64,000 nucleotides of DNA from Megalonaias nervosa (Eukaryota > Mollusca > Bivalvia > Unionida > Unionidae), in assembly GCA_016617855.1 (NCBI GenBank), contig JAECUM010027029.1, positions 1-64,000 of the forward strand, read 5' to 3'. The notes under the pieces are model-generated. The model searched no databases. It was not told the DNA's origin and worked only from the letters and a program-made list of their open reading frames with translations. The position numbers and the translations under genes were made by a program. This document shows, piece by piece, positions 1 through 56,043 of this stretch (positions within the stretch are counted from its first letter, which is position 1; each line of letters opens with the position of its first letter).

Positions 1-802
1 ATATATATATATATATATATATAGCAATGGTGACAAATACATTGACACTTAAACCACAACTAAATCTGTTACATCGAACTTAGTTCTATACAACTGCTGG
101 TATTAAACTTTTTTAAAGTTTTTTTTGTACAATTCCCCTCAAAAATGTTGGGCGGGGGAGGGGGGGCCATTTTCATGCCTGTAATGAAATTCCGTTTGCA
201 ACAACAAAACAAAAATCCATCTTTGGTCTCAACGCTGAAAACTACTTTAACTGCATCTTCGTTTCCTTTATCACTCTTCTGTGTGTGATAACACAAATTA
301 TTTAAGATGCATATTTGTATTTACGTTAGACCATTTTCGGAGCATTTAAATCATTGACGATAAAAAAATCTATAATAACTTAATTCCCTATAAAATAATT
401 TTTTGCTATCAATTTAACTTAGTTGCGGTCTGTACAAAATGCATCAGTGTTACTTTTACAGCACACAAAACTGACAGAAATTCTCAGATCCCTCAAAGTT
501 GGCATGCCGAGCTTCTTGTCTACATCTCAACAAAGCATTCGACTTCAAAAAGATACCATATTTATTGACGTACTTCAAGAGTCAAGATATCTGTGTACCC
601 TCACCATCTCAAGTGATCAGCCTTTCACTTGAATGCTTGGCTACCAACTCAATACACGCTTCGACTTACAGGGTTCTCTCTAAATGCAGTAATCAGCCAT
701 TTCGGTGTCAAAATCAACGAGATTATTTAGGATCCGAGTCTGCCTATCATGTAGGAAAATGTCAAAAGCCATACAATTCCATTAGAATGGGCGTGGATAT
801 TT
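1..802. other. 3' flank of the receptor gene, no other gene seen
   Basis: Bases 1-23 are an (AT)n tract. The rest is AT-rich with short chance reading frames. Region 130-180 holds a G-rich run. No domain or splice-supported exon was found; this probably includes the receptor 3' UTR. Confidence 0.4.
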
Positions 803-45593
<44,791 letters not shown>

Positions 45594-46329
45594 GTGTCGC
45601 TTACTGTAATCAGTTTCGAACTTCAAGAATCACGCTCTCTGAAACGCGATATGTGCAACAGGTGTAAGGAAATAGTTGCATAGAGCTGTCGATTGTACAT
45701 TTGATACGTCTTCATAAATGTCGCTACGTTCAATCCAAGACGACAGTTATTTGAATATCGATAGGCTCATGGTTTAAAAAAGAGGAAACATTTTAGACAG
45801 AGTGGTCTTGTTAATGGGACAATCATTGCTGTTGATTTAAGTCGATTTTATTTCTACTAATATATCAGTTTGGTACGAATGAAACATATGTCCCCCTACA
45901 CAACCATGTCAAGTGTCACAGAAAAAATATAAAATGATTTCCTTAAGCGATATAGTCATACTGTGTACACGTGTGATATGTTATAGTGTGTGTACATCTT
46001 ACCATTTGGGTATTCAGGCAGAACAAAGTTCCAAAAAAATCGTTTGCTTTGAAATCCAAACATCCTAATTGCGATTTGATACCTGTATCTCTCATTCTTT
46101 TCAAGAATTTGTTTCACAAATTTTTACCAATTTAAAATTATGGGTGCGAAGTATAGAAATTTTATAATGAACAAATGGGGAAAAATTTCATTGCAAGTTC
46201 TGTAAACATATATTTAATAAGCGAGGCGCAAAATCAGAGTAAATGCTAGAGATTTTATTTTTGCACAACCCAGAAAAGAAAAAGTTACCACTACTTTGAA
46301 ATCATTCGCCAAAGAGTATAGACGGTTTT

Positions 46330-46374
<45 letters not shown>

Positions 46375-47270
46375 CTGACCTAAGCCATGTAAATACACAC
46401 GAATTAAAGATTCCACACATATGTACCTATTTCCTTTAAAGCTTAAATAAAGAGTGACCACCATCCTAAATTTATATCCAAAAGTACATGTCTAATTTTA
46501 TGATAGAGTCCAACTTGCTAGCTGGTGTCAAGGTCACAGAGATGTCACAAAATACAACAAGGATCCAAACCTGTTTTCTGCTGGAGAACATTTCAGAAAA
46601 TAATCTCCATTTTTAATTCTAAAAAAATTAAAACAACTACCAAAATAGATTATCATAGATTCTGGAAAAATAGCAGCAAGCATGACTGACGAAATTATTT
46701 TGTTTTAATTTTTCTTTTATTTACTGAGTGGAATCTGTAGTTCAAAAATTTGAGTAAGGATGTAAATATGGAAGTTTTAACCAGTAACTGGTTCAAGATG
46801 ATGCTTTGAGGTGTTGCAGAGAAGCTGCGACGTTGTTTCCATCTTTCAAACTGTCTGTATACAGAGATGTACGGCTACGATTGGAGACTAGTTTACTTGA
46901 ATTGGTTCTGCAAAGCGTGACTGGATTTAAGTCTTTTGTTTTATCGGCAAGAATCGAATATTCTTTTTTGGGTGGTGGGGTGGGTGGTGGCAGGGTTTAA
47001 TAATCAAGCTGATAATTTTGAGATAAAAAATTTTTAAGATTGACAAGATTGATTTTTGCAGCTTCGAGACGAGAGTGAATTATTATGCCTTTCGTTATTA
47101 AATTTGGTTTCCATAGTAGTATTCATAGATGAGGTTTCAATTCCAAAGAGGGTTTAAGGCTAGAAACCCTCACCCCAAGAATAAATATATTATGACAGTT
47201 TTGCACCACCTCAGAGACCCCCTCTCCCTCAAAAAAACCCCACCCTCTTATCTCAGAAAATGATGAAAAT
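45594..47270. other. Upstream flank of the receptor gene, no gene seen
   Basis: Includes (GT)n at 46332-46371. A promoter for the minus-strand receptor gene may lie in 45600-46500 but no motif was convincing. AT-rich without recognised coding sequence. Confidence 0.35.
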
Positions 47271-47335
47271 TTGAAACCCAAAGGGGATTCTAGACCAATA
47301 GATTTTTTCATATTAAACAATGAAATATTATATAT

Positions 47336-47750
47336 AATGTCCTTCTGTCAATCAAAGAGACATGTTGAATTTGATCTCAAAAACAAATTTTGTAAGAGAT
47401 TTAATTCAATCAAATCAGCCTCATGCTATACTGGTATAAAACCTAAAATAATAAACGATTGTATTAAAAAAGTTGGTTACCATATATCACCAAAATATGG
47501 ATCAGTATGGTTCTTCGCGATTGAAAATGACGAACGAATAAGAGGTTGGGCAGATGATGTGATGACATTTATTGACAATATAGTTGATATTTTATTTGAT
47601 AATGATATTTCTAAACTAAAAGATAAAAATAAACAGCAGGATGACGTTCGGTCTACCAATCTACAAGGTCTGTCAGATAAGCCTAATGAGGTTCTAAGAG
47701 TCTCTTTCAGACATACCCCCCTCCCCCCCGGCGAATTTCTAAATATATGA
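47336..47750 (+). CDS. Unknown ORF at the left side of the Polinton-like element
   Basis: The frame is open from 47271; the ATG at 47336 (MSFCQSKRH) gives 137 residues. The middle (HISPKYGSVWFFAIENDERI, then WADDVMTFIDNIVDILFDND) looks protein-like, with mixed hydrophobic and acidic residues and AT-rich codons like the rest of the element. The end runs into a C-rich direct repeat, so the true C terminus may differ. I recognise no family. It may be an element gene or a chance frame. Confidence 0.35.
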
Positions 47751-47930
47751 GACGAAACTTTAGAAACTCAGAGGGCAGTCTATTTTATGTAGGCCTTTTT
47801 TTGTGGCCAACGGGACTCTTCATTTTTGTTAAGACATTACCCCCAGCGAATTCCTAAATATCCGAAACAAAACTTCAGGAACTCAGAGGGCTGTCTATTC
47901 CAAGGCCTTTATTGTGGCCAGGCACCTAAT
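47700..47930 (+). repeat. Direct repeat, about 100-118-bp unit x2
   Basis: Both units contain ggcgaattt/agcgaattc ctaaatat, gaaact(t/c), aactcagagggc and tctatt...ggccttt-ttgtggcca. The unit follows cctaatgaggtt in both places. Confidence 0.8.
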
Positions 47931-48102
47931 GAGGTTTATTTTAGTCTAGCGATGTTTTTTCGGAATGGCCCTTGTGTGGGGTACCCCTTTAGTGAGGTCA
48001 CAAGGTCACGAGCTCACGTCATCCTGCTGTTTATTTTTTGGACGGCACAGACGACACAAACACACAACATAAACTTATCCTAGCGGGGGAGCCTTATCTA
48101 CG

Positions 48103-48203
48103 TCCAACAAATTTCGTACACTCTCCCACTATGGCAACACCCGGGAGTGCAAAAGTGCACCCACCACGTGTTTACATGGTGGGAGAGTGTATTTTGTTTG
48201 TTG
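48103..48203. repeat. Hairpin, about 26-bp arms
   Basis: caacaaatttcgtacactct-cccac pairs with gtgggagagtgtattttgtttgttg. The loop has a palindromic core (gtgcaaaagtgcac). Confidence 0.75.
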
Positions 48204-48239
48204 AATGTCCAGGATATTCTCTGGACCCCTCCTTTTTTA

Positions 48240-48355
48240 AAAATGGCGAGGGGTAGTCCAGAACCCTACCCGACGATTTCGTCCGTGACGGAAACTGAAC
48301 TCAGGGCGTCAGTATAAGAATCCAGCATTCTTAACACTGAGCTATGAAATTCAGT
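48240..48355 (-). mobile_element. tRNA-like SINE head, third family
   Basis: The reverse complement reads atagctcagtgttaagaatgctgg, an A-box-like sequence. About 30 bp later comes gagttcagtttccg, a B-box-like sequence. This spacing is that of a tRNA-derived RNA polymerase III promoter. The rest of the body ends in ggacccctcc sequence. Only one copy lies in the window, so the family is tentative. Confidence 0.5.
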
Positions 48356-48451
48356 TATAAGTACATGTCTAAAAAATTATTATATAGTTACCAAACAGCA
48401 TTACATTATTTTTTATTTTGAAAACACGAAATTTTGTATTACATTTTTTTA

Positions 48452-48880
48452 TTCTGAAAACATTATTATAAATAAAGCGAAAAATACATGATTTTTGATT
48501 TTATATTGTACAGAAAAACGAAATCCTAATGTTGGCTAAACATAGGCTGTATAAGATAGACCGTTTCCAAGGATTACTAACGAGTGGGCTGAATGAAATT
48601 CACAGACGTTATATATACATTACTTAAATGACACTCGCTTACAAGTCGAGGCTAAACTGCAGACAAAAAGATAAAGATCTGATTCTGAAAACATTATTAT
48701 AAATAAATCGAGAAAAAACATGATTTTTTATTTTATATTGTACAGAAAAACGAAATCCTAATGTTGACTGAATTGTGACCACACAGTTATCTTTGACACC
48801 TCACTCTATGCAATATATAAGATCGACCGTTGCCAAGGATGCTAATTAATGAGCTGGCTGAAATGACTACATTACTGCAG
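48452..48880 (+). repeat. Direct repeat, about 150-190-bp unit x2
   Basis: attctgaaaacattattata followed by ataaa-cga-aaaa-acatgattttt, ttatattgtacagaaaaacg and aaatcctaatgttg occurs at about 48452 and 48683. Both are followed by ataagat-gaccgtt-ccaagga. The unit lies left of the last polymerase-side gene and may be part of a decayed element terminus. Confidence 0.8.
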
Positions 48881-49220
48881 AGAAATAATCAATATTCTCT
48901 ATGAATAGATCTGGGTTTGCGCAGTTGGACTTAACTTATAAGCGAGAATCTACAATTACTATGTTATCTGTGCAAGAGGAATTGCTAGTTATAACCTCTT
49001 TAAATAAAGTCATTATTATTATTATTACATATGTCAACAGTCATAATACAGAACTGCTACCAGGATTTGTAGGTCTTAAAATTACCATCAGATTTTAGAT
49101 ACATTTCATTAGCCAAAAAATACGAAACATTATATATGCTATGTTTGATTACTACAAAAGATTTTAAACTTAGTTGGAACAGTATCATCTCCCTTTTAAA
49201 AACAGATATGGTATACAGAG

Positions 49221-49670
49221 TTATATTTCTTGACCAACACACAATATTTCAACGGTCGCTATCAAGTACAATGTACTGTCGTGATTGTACAAACAAAATT
49301 TAATTCTACCAGATACTTTACGACGACATTCAAATAGTTCTTTCATTGCTATCTTACTGAGAAGATACTTACTACCTTTTGCAAAAACCTTCGACCTATC
49401 TAGGTCTATGTTGATTTTAGTATACTGATCCTGGCTTATTGGATTATGAAAATTGTCATATTTTAGTGCAAGTTCGTCTCGCAAACTTTCGAGATAATTA
49501 AAATATTTGCTATCGTCTGATCTGATAAGGGAGAGTTTGATTCTGTCAAATTTACTAAAACAAATGCCTGAAATTTCATCGTTAAATTCAAATGATAATT
49601 GCTGGTTATTAACCATTATTTTTTTTATTTTGCTATTAACTCCATCGACTAATGTTAAATTTTCGAACAT
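49221..49670 (-). CDS. Unknown Polinton-type ORF, 149 aa
   Basis: ATG at 49670 (MFENLTLVDGVNSK); intact frame ending GQEI. The protein is mixed alpha/beta in character with the conserved-looking blocks FSKFDRIKLSLIR and KYLLSKIAMKELFECRRKVSG. It lies just downstream of, and on the same strand as, the polymerase, about 10 bases past the polymerase stop, and shares its AT-rich codon use. I do not recognise a named family. A replication accessory or ssDNA-binding role is a guess from position only. One of the few unbroken genes of the element. Confidence 0.6.
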   Translation of the reverse strand: MFENLTLVDGVNSKIKKIMVNNQQLSFEFNDEISGICFSKFDRIKLSLIRSDDSKYFNYLESLRDELALKYDNFHNPISQDQYTKINIDLDRSKVFAKGSKYLLSKIAMKELFECRRKVSGRIKFCLYNHDSTLYLIATVEILCVGQEI

Positions 49671-49682
49671 TATTTCTGATAT

Positions 49683-52600
49683 TTAGACAAAATTACTTGC
49701 ATAATGTCCAAGCGCTAGTGTATTAATTCCGTCCCTGCAATATCTTTTATCATCAAAATTACTTAGTCCCCGTTTTATGATCGTATCAGTTTCAAGTTTA
49801 TGATGATTTGTTCTGATAAAATTTGTTTTATAAAACTGACGCTATTGTTTAGCGCTGCTTTAAAATCCTCAAAATTCATCATCTTTTTCACATATCCTCG
49901 AGGAATACCTTTTGCTTTTTTTGCAAGTTTATTGTCATCTAATATGACAGCATACATTTTGCTCTTTAGTCCAACAAATTCCCTAACTGGCATAAACATA
50001 AATTCATCTTTCATTTTACCAATAACTTTTTTTATTCGAATTATCTTGAAATCCCCTACATGCTGGATAATCTGATAAATCGAACAGATTTTTATTATTG
50101 TAAATATCCTGATAGACATCTTCACATTTTATATTATAAACTAGCGAATCTGTATCAGTAAATAGCAACTCCGAATCTGACCACTGCTTTTTGGTAAAAT
50201 TATAGTGAAAATCATACATCAGCCACTTTGATATATCAAGTACAGCTGCACCAACATAAATCGGTTTATTTAACTTTAAATTTGTCTTTCGTCGTTGTAT
50301 TGCAACAAGATTTTCATTAAATATTTTCATACTAACAAAACCATCATCGCTAACTAATTTATTACTGCGACTTATATCATTAACAATTTCGATAGAAACT
50401 CTTTTTCTAATGTTTTCCATTGTCTTTCCAAACACCGAGTTGTTCATTAACTTGAAAAAGTTTTTCTCAAATTCGGTTTTAGCCACAGCACGACGTTTTG
50501 TATTTAAGTCAATGTAATTTGCCATCCACCTCGACTGATTAAACTTTAGCACGCGATGGACGTTTCTCAGAATTAGTCCAGCATCTACTGCTTGTTTTAA
50601 ATTTTTGTAATGCATAACGTAATTTCTTTTATTTAACAAATTTGGAACTAACTTATTAACAATCGAATTTTTCGCTGTTGTCGTTGCTCGTTGTTCAGAC
50701 GATAATAAACTATAAATAATCATCACTGACTCTGCACAAAACGGATAATCGTTATGTAGATCATGTAACGAACTAGGATAATCTAGATCAACTTCAACAA
50801 AATATGAAATCATGATTAATTTTTCTAGGTAAATCTTTTTCAGTTTCTTTAAGAAATTGATCTGAAGTTATCCAATGAAATCCACTACACGGCATTGGTT
50901 CTGACATCGCATACCCATACAAATCATATAATTGCTGTAGCTTACTTGACGAAAACTCTCAAAAACATCTGCTAGTAATAATGCATCTGTTTTCAAATAT
51001 AGATCGTGATAATCACCAAATGTTTTACAACTAAATTTATTCCAAATATCTTGTGCATATTTGTATTCGTCATCTGTGATATTTTCATTTTTGAGTTGCG
51101 AGTAAAATTTATCTTTATCGGGAAGAGAAGTTTCATTAAATCTGCTCCAATCGTCGAGATATTCATACGTAAAGATACCTTTTTTTTGTCAAAATGATAT
51201 AGTTTTCACCGAAGCAACTTTTTAAGTTAGCGAAACTACCGCAACCTTTAACAAGCTCATCTAATGATGCTGCCATAAATTGCAGACTGTCAATAAAACG
51301 TAATTTACCGAGCGTCACCGACATATACTTTTCAAAATTATTTGGAATACATTTTATTATGTTATTTAATTTTAGTTTAGCTTTAATATTTTCATCACCA
51401 AAAGCTTCTACAATGATATGACTGTCATAGCCACGAAAGTTATGTAAAACTACGGGAATAAAATCTGGAGCATGAAATTTTAAATTACAGCTGTTATGAG
51501 CTGCTCCACGATATTGGCCGGTCAAATGACAATGATCTCGCACCTTATCACGGACTCCGTTGGAGTCTACCAACAACTTTTCACAAACATGACAATTAAC
51601 TGCCTCATCAAACTCGAGTTGTTGTTTAGACGTTATTTTCATCGGAGCTGTTTTAAATAATCTGTTAGAAATTTTATTAACTTCGTCTATTAAATTTTTT
51701 AATAGCCATACGGCAGGATTTTCACCTCTATATAACTTTATCGGAGTTGAAAATTTATCGTTAGCGCAACAAACTACTTTATAAGCTACTCCGCAAGGAA
51801 TATGTTGTTGTATTTTTCTAGTGCTGGATTTATTCGGATTATTTTCTGCTCCAACCACAGGAACGAGTAGACACTCGAAATCAGCGTAAATAAAAAAAGG
51901 AATATTTAGTTTATGATCATAATTTTTAAATTTTAATATTTTTTCTTTTTCGCTAGGCATAGTTATTCTTTGAACGTTGACACAGTATTTGAGATGCTCC
52001 TGCAGTATTCCATCGCTAGAAAAACCATGCAGACATCTATAACAGAAATATTTTTTATTTTTATTTTTACTATACTGTCTGCCAACTAGGCCGTTAAAGT
52101 TTTTTTATCCAACAATAATGTCCCTGATAAAATAATAAATTTATTGTATTTTGTGTGGCATTTTCTGAGATATATCTCGGGTAAACGTTTTCTCGCTCAT
52201 CTAGTCCGAAAACATTTACTGAGATAGTGTTTTGTTTTTCAAATTTTGGTATATGATTTTCTGCTACTGGAAAAGTTATTCCTAAAAAATTTAGTTCGTC
52301 TTTGTATGGCAAATACTTTTCAATTCTGCCGGGGTGATCACACTGAGGATGTTTTGCAGAAAGAATTGACCATTGAAAACATTTCTCATCATTGTTTTTG
52401 ACATTTATACAGCATCTTTTGTTTTTAATTTTTTGAGGGAGATCGACGTACAAACTACCGCGAAGTACGTTATATTTTGCTGTGTGAAATATTACTTATT
52501 TTATCATTTCAAATTTCCAACCCGATTCTTCTAATTTTTTGTTTATTTCTTGATGTATTTCATCGGCGACCATGGCAATGTCTGTTCCAGTTAATATTTT

Positions 52601-52918
52601 TCTCGATTTAGCTGTTAAATATGGTTCCGAAATTTCGCTGTCAAAACTTTTTGTTTCAAACATTACATCAAGTACATCTTCAACTGCATGTAACTTTGAT
52701 AAAATCGTATGATATTGTACTATAAGTTTGATACTTTTATGAGCCTCAAGTTCTTGAGCTATAACTGGTTGTAAAAGATGAAATAAATTTGTGGAGCTAA
52801 AATTTGCTAAAATATTTTGATCGTCAAGTTTGTAACTATTATCATAACCAGAAAATGCTGAAGCAATTTTTTCTGATTTGATAATGTTCTTTTTAGCAAT
52901 ATCTCGCAATTTTAACAT
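49683..52918 (-). pseudogene. Protein-primed family B DNA polymerase (Polinton type), broken
   Basis: The N-terminal part (52918-52496) is followed by the conserved SILSAKHP and LNFLGITFPV region. Next come a Cys-rich finger segment, the exonuclease motif YADFECLLVP (about 51880) and the HCHLTGQYRGAAHNSCN block (about 51530). Palm sequence follows: YGYAMSEPMP (about 50900), motif B LMNNSVFGKTMEN (about 50430) and motif C LLFTDTDSLVYNI (about 50130). The C-terminal KMYAVIL and SNFDDKRY end at 49683. Breaks are a stop at 52496; shifts in T runs at 52100-52106, 51180-51187 and 50027-50033; and near 50955 a loss of roughly 80 codons before the palm, which removes the motif A Asp position. The enzyme would copy the element using a terminal protein primer; this copy cannot. 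Confidence 0.88.
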
Positions 52919-52989
52919 TATATATATAGTAATATTTTATATTTAATTGAATTTTTTATAATTAGAGATATGAAAAACCTTATAGTATA

Positions 52990-53813
52990 ATGACAGAAAT
53001 TGCGAGATATATCAGAATGACAGCGGAAGAGCAAGAAACTTATCATGTTCACCCAATGTACAATTTATATGCAGCAAATATGTTAGGTTCTGTTATTAAT
53101 ATAGAATCTAAAAAATCTGTTGGCATATCAACACCAGCTAGAATGATAATTTCAGTAAAAGGCGATAATGCAGAAAGGACTAAAATGTTTAGAAAAGATT
53201 TTATTTATACTTTGTTTTGCGATGATATTCCAGAAGGACAACGAGTATACAGAGTAAATAGCGCAATTGCTGATGATAATATTGAAAATTTAGCATTACA
53301 AAATGAATTTCAACTTCATTCAGTATTTGATTTATATGAGGCGAATGATAAGGGAATTATTAGACATAAAAAACAAAAAAAGTTGTTGGAAATTTACAAA
53401 GAACTGGATATCTTGATGTTACTGTACGTGGAACTGAAACTGATTTTACTAATTATAAATCACACAGGTTTGTGTTTGAAACTTTTAACGGACTAATATC
53501 TAATGGTCTAGTTATTGATCATAAAAATGGTATTAAAACAGATAATCGTTTGGACAATTTAAATGTGGTTACACCAAAAGAAAACACAAGACGTGGAGCA
53601 GGTTCTAATGGTTCTAATTTTAAAAATCCAAGAAGATCAGTTATTTCAATAAATTTAGAAACTCGAGAAAAAATAAAATTTAGATCAATGGCATCTGCGG
53701 CAAAATATCATAAAATTAATCCAAGTGCAGTAAAATTTGTAGCTGATAATGTAACTAGATCAGCAACGTCAATGTTGACATTTGACAGATTTAGTTTTAA
53801 ATACGATAACTAA
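52990..53813 (+). pseudogene. HNH homing-endonuclease-like gene with NUMOD-type end, one frameshift
   Basis: Opposite strand to its neighbours. The N-terminal part starts at the ATG at 52990 and includes HPMYNLYAANMLGSVINIES, the NUMOD4-like entry of HNH proteins. The C-terminal part (from about 53390) contains FETFNGLISNG, the HNH core VIDHKNGIKTDNRLDNLNVV and a NUMOD1-like tail (RRSVISINLETREKIKFRSM, SAAKYHK). The frame changes at the A6/A7 runs 53368-53381. HNH enzymes cut DNA and can be selfish or recombination-related. Start chosen because it is the first ATG and a 70-bp AT-rich gap separates it from the divergent polymerase start. Confidence 0.8.
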
Positions 53814-54078
53814 TGATATTTTCCAGATCATTTTGAGTAAGACAATTATGACTAAATTCCATAACATCGTCGCGATTAAATCGTAATGTCATCATTTTAT
53901 TTGTATCAAGTTTCATTTTTTCTGCTGCTGTTAATAAAAATCTGTCAGATTCGCCTAATGTTATCATAACATCAACAAAATAAAAACTATGTCCCAACAA
54001 ACAATTTCGAATTGCCTCAGCTAATTCTTTGCGACTTAATATATTAACTCTTTGATGATATTTTATTTCTCCAAACAT
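53797..54078 (-). CDS. Unknown Polinton-region ORF, 93 aa
   Basis: ATG at 54078 (MFGEIKYHQRVN), intact frame to 53797, overlapping the 3' end of the opposite-strand HNH gene by 17 bp. Contains RKELAEAIRNCLLGHSFYF and a charged helical middle (LLTAAEKMKLDTNKMM). No family recognised. The short, divergent spacing to the next gene (about 40 bp) suggests a shared promoter region near 54090. Confidence 0.5.
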   Translation of the reverse strand: MFGEIKYHQRVNILSRKELAEAIRNCLLGHSFYFVDVMITLGESDRFLLTAAEKMKLDTNKMMTLRFNRDDVMEFSHNCLTQNDLENIISYRI

Positions 54079-54117
54079 CTTATTATTTATTAATTAGACA
54101 AAAGATATATTATAATA

Positions 54118-54621
54118 ATGAACTTAATTGAGAGACTGGCTGAACTATATTCGAGAGATTTTGTTTCAGTTTCAAATTTTACATTAGAAAATATTACTAA
54201 CGATAGATTTGCTGGTTATACTGAAAAAGATATTTTGCATAACTATGACGATGAAGAAGATGATGTTGTTAGTAAAACAAATTTAAGTAGACCAACAACT
54301 GGACGATATGATGTTAAGTACCATATTGCTAAAAAAATAATAAAATTTAATTTTACTATCACGGAGCATCAAATATTTTGGCAACTTATAAAACCCTTTT
54401 TAAACGTAAAAATAACTAGACAACAAAGAAATATAAAATACGATTTTATTTTTGTTAAAATATTTAATTTAATGCCAGTTGATGATGCAAGAAAATTACA
54501 TTTAATTTCTTTATGTAAACCAGTAAAATATAAATCCGTACTAATAAAATACGAAGAAATTTATAATAATATTATTCAATTGCAGTCGATAAAATCGACC
54601 GAGTTGGTATCCAGCTATTAA
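54118..54621 (+). CDS. Unknown Polinton-region ORF, 167 aa
   Basis: ATG at 54118 preceded by an AT-rich gap, intact frame. The N-terminal part is acidic (NYDDEEDDVV) and the C-terminal part is basic and helical (FNFTITEHQIFWQLIKPFL, RQQRNIKYDFIFVKIFNLM). The ...YDFIFVKIFNLM ... KYEEIYNNI pattern faintly resembles the C-terminal part of VLTF3-like late transcription factors of large DNA viruses. That is a weak impression, not an assignment. It is convergent with the integrase gene on the other strand, with about 60 bp between their ends. Confidence 0.5.
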   Translation: MNLIERLAELYSRDFVSVSNFTLENITNDRFAGYTEKDILHNYDDEEDDVVSKTNLSRPTTGRYDVKYHIAKKIIKFNFTITEHQIFWQLIKPFLNVKITRQQRNIKYDFIFVKIFNLMPVDDARKLHLISLCKPVKYKSVLIKYEEIYNNIIQLQSIKSTELVSSY

Positions 54622-54679
54622 ATTTATTGCCATATCCACACCATTTGACTAAACTTTTGTTGCCGCGTTTTTTAATAAC

Positions 54680-55998
54680 TTATTCAATAACAAATATATC
54701 TTGTTCTGTTTTCTGAAGTTCTTGCTCGTAAAAACTGCCAGTTATAGGCTCACCTAATAAATCTTTCAACGAGTATGTAACTGGTATTGTTAAAAGTACT
54801 TTATCAACAACAAATACTTCTTCACTCCAGTTATGAGTATATCCTTTTTCAAATGTTTTTTTCGTCAAAGAAATTCTAACTTCATCACCAACTTTAAATT
54901 TATGTCTGCGGTACATATTTTCGTTTGCTAATATTGGATTTGCAATCGCGTCGTTTGGCGACATTTTACTTTTGCCTAGCGAAATGGATCTGTGTTTCGT
55001 GTTATTATACTCGTCAACAATTTTTTGTAAGTTGTCAATATATTTACTCGTATTTTTAGCTGTCAAATACTTGTGGATTTTTTCGTTGAGCGTGCGATTA
55101 AATCGTTCAACGATGACGCTTTTTCCCTCATTTCCTGTGACATATTTTTTAATGTTATTTTGCTCTAAAAACTGTTCAAATTTTTTATTAAAAAACTCCG
55201 CTCCGTGATCAGTCCAGATTCTATTTGGTTTTTTTTTCTGTGTTAACAATAATTTGTTTTAGCGCATCAGTCATCGATGTCCCTGTTTTATCCGAAACGG
55301 GTATACTAAACGCGTATTTGCTAAAAACATCTACAACATTAAAAAGATATCTCTTTGGAGCGCCATCAGCGCCAACGTTAAATTGAGCTAGATTTGAGAC
55401 ATCAACTAAATCTATCGCCCAGATGTCATCAACGGCATTTGCAACAACTGTACGTCGCGGAAACTTTTTTTTTAGGTCTGTGTAGCTGAGACGCTAGCGT
55501 CTCTAAGGCAAGATCATCATATAATTCTTTTTTACTGAGTAAGTCTCTACCGAGACCAAGTTTATATTTTGCTCCAATAAAACCCTGAACCAGCCTTCGG
55601 TCAACACGTTCTCGCATATTTACAGGTTTCATATCACGAAGTTCGTCTAACATTACTTTATCGCAGCTATGTTTATTTTGTTCGTTGTCTGGAAGTTCAA
55701 TGTCTCTGTAGCAGATATCATGGCGCATTGCTATTGCATCAACTTGATTGTAAGGCTCTTGTCCTGGCAGCGGATTATCGTTTTCGTCAAGTTGTTTATC
55801 AAGAGGATTATAAGGTCCAGTATGTTTATGGCCTGGCAATGTCCAACCGCCTTTTGGTTTCGGCAATTTTCCAATAAATTTATGTATATCTATACCTGTT
55901 CCAATTATTTCTCTGTTGTTGCATTTCTGACAATATGTAACAATTTTATTTTGCTCGAGGCATAAATCTCTATCACAATCGCACTCGCATGTTATTAT
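54680..55998 (-). pseudogene. PLA2-like domain fused to retroviral-type integrase, frame-broken
   Basis: The frame opens near 55998 with a Cys-rich stretch (YCQKCNN). Then comes a parvovirus VP1-type phospholipase A2 domain: GHKHTGPYNPLD binding loop and AIAMRHDICYRD catalytic His-Asp (about 55850-55690). After LHRPKKK the coding shifts frame in a T9 run (55465-55473) into an integrase core with DDIWAIDLVDVSN (first Asp) and FNVVDVFSKYAF. A second shift lies in a T9 run (55229-55237). RIWTDHGAEFF (second Asp), VIVERFNRTLNEK (Glu) and the Polinton-type C-terminal FKVGDEVRIS and GSFYEQELQKT follow. The two halves look like one protein split by an indel. The integrase would insert the element; PLA2 in capsids helps endosomal escape, but its role here is unknown. 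Start codon uncertain: no ATG is seen at the frame opening. Confidence 0.85.
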
Positions 55999-56043
55999 TT
56001 ATTTTATAACTGACAAATTTTTCAGATTTATAATAATATTGCT

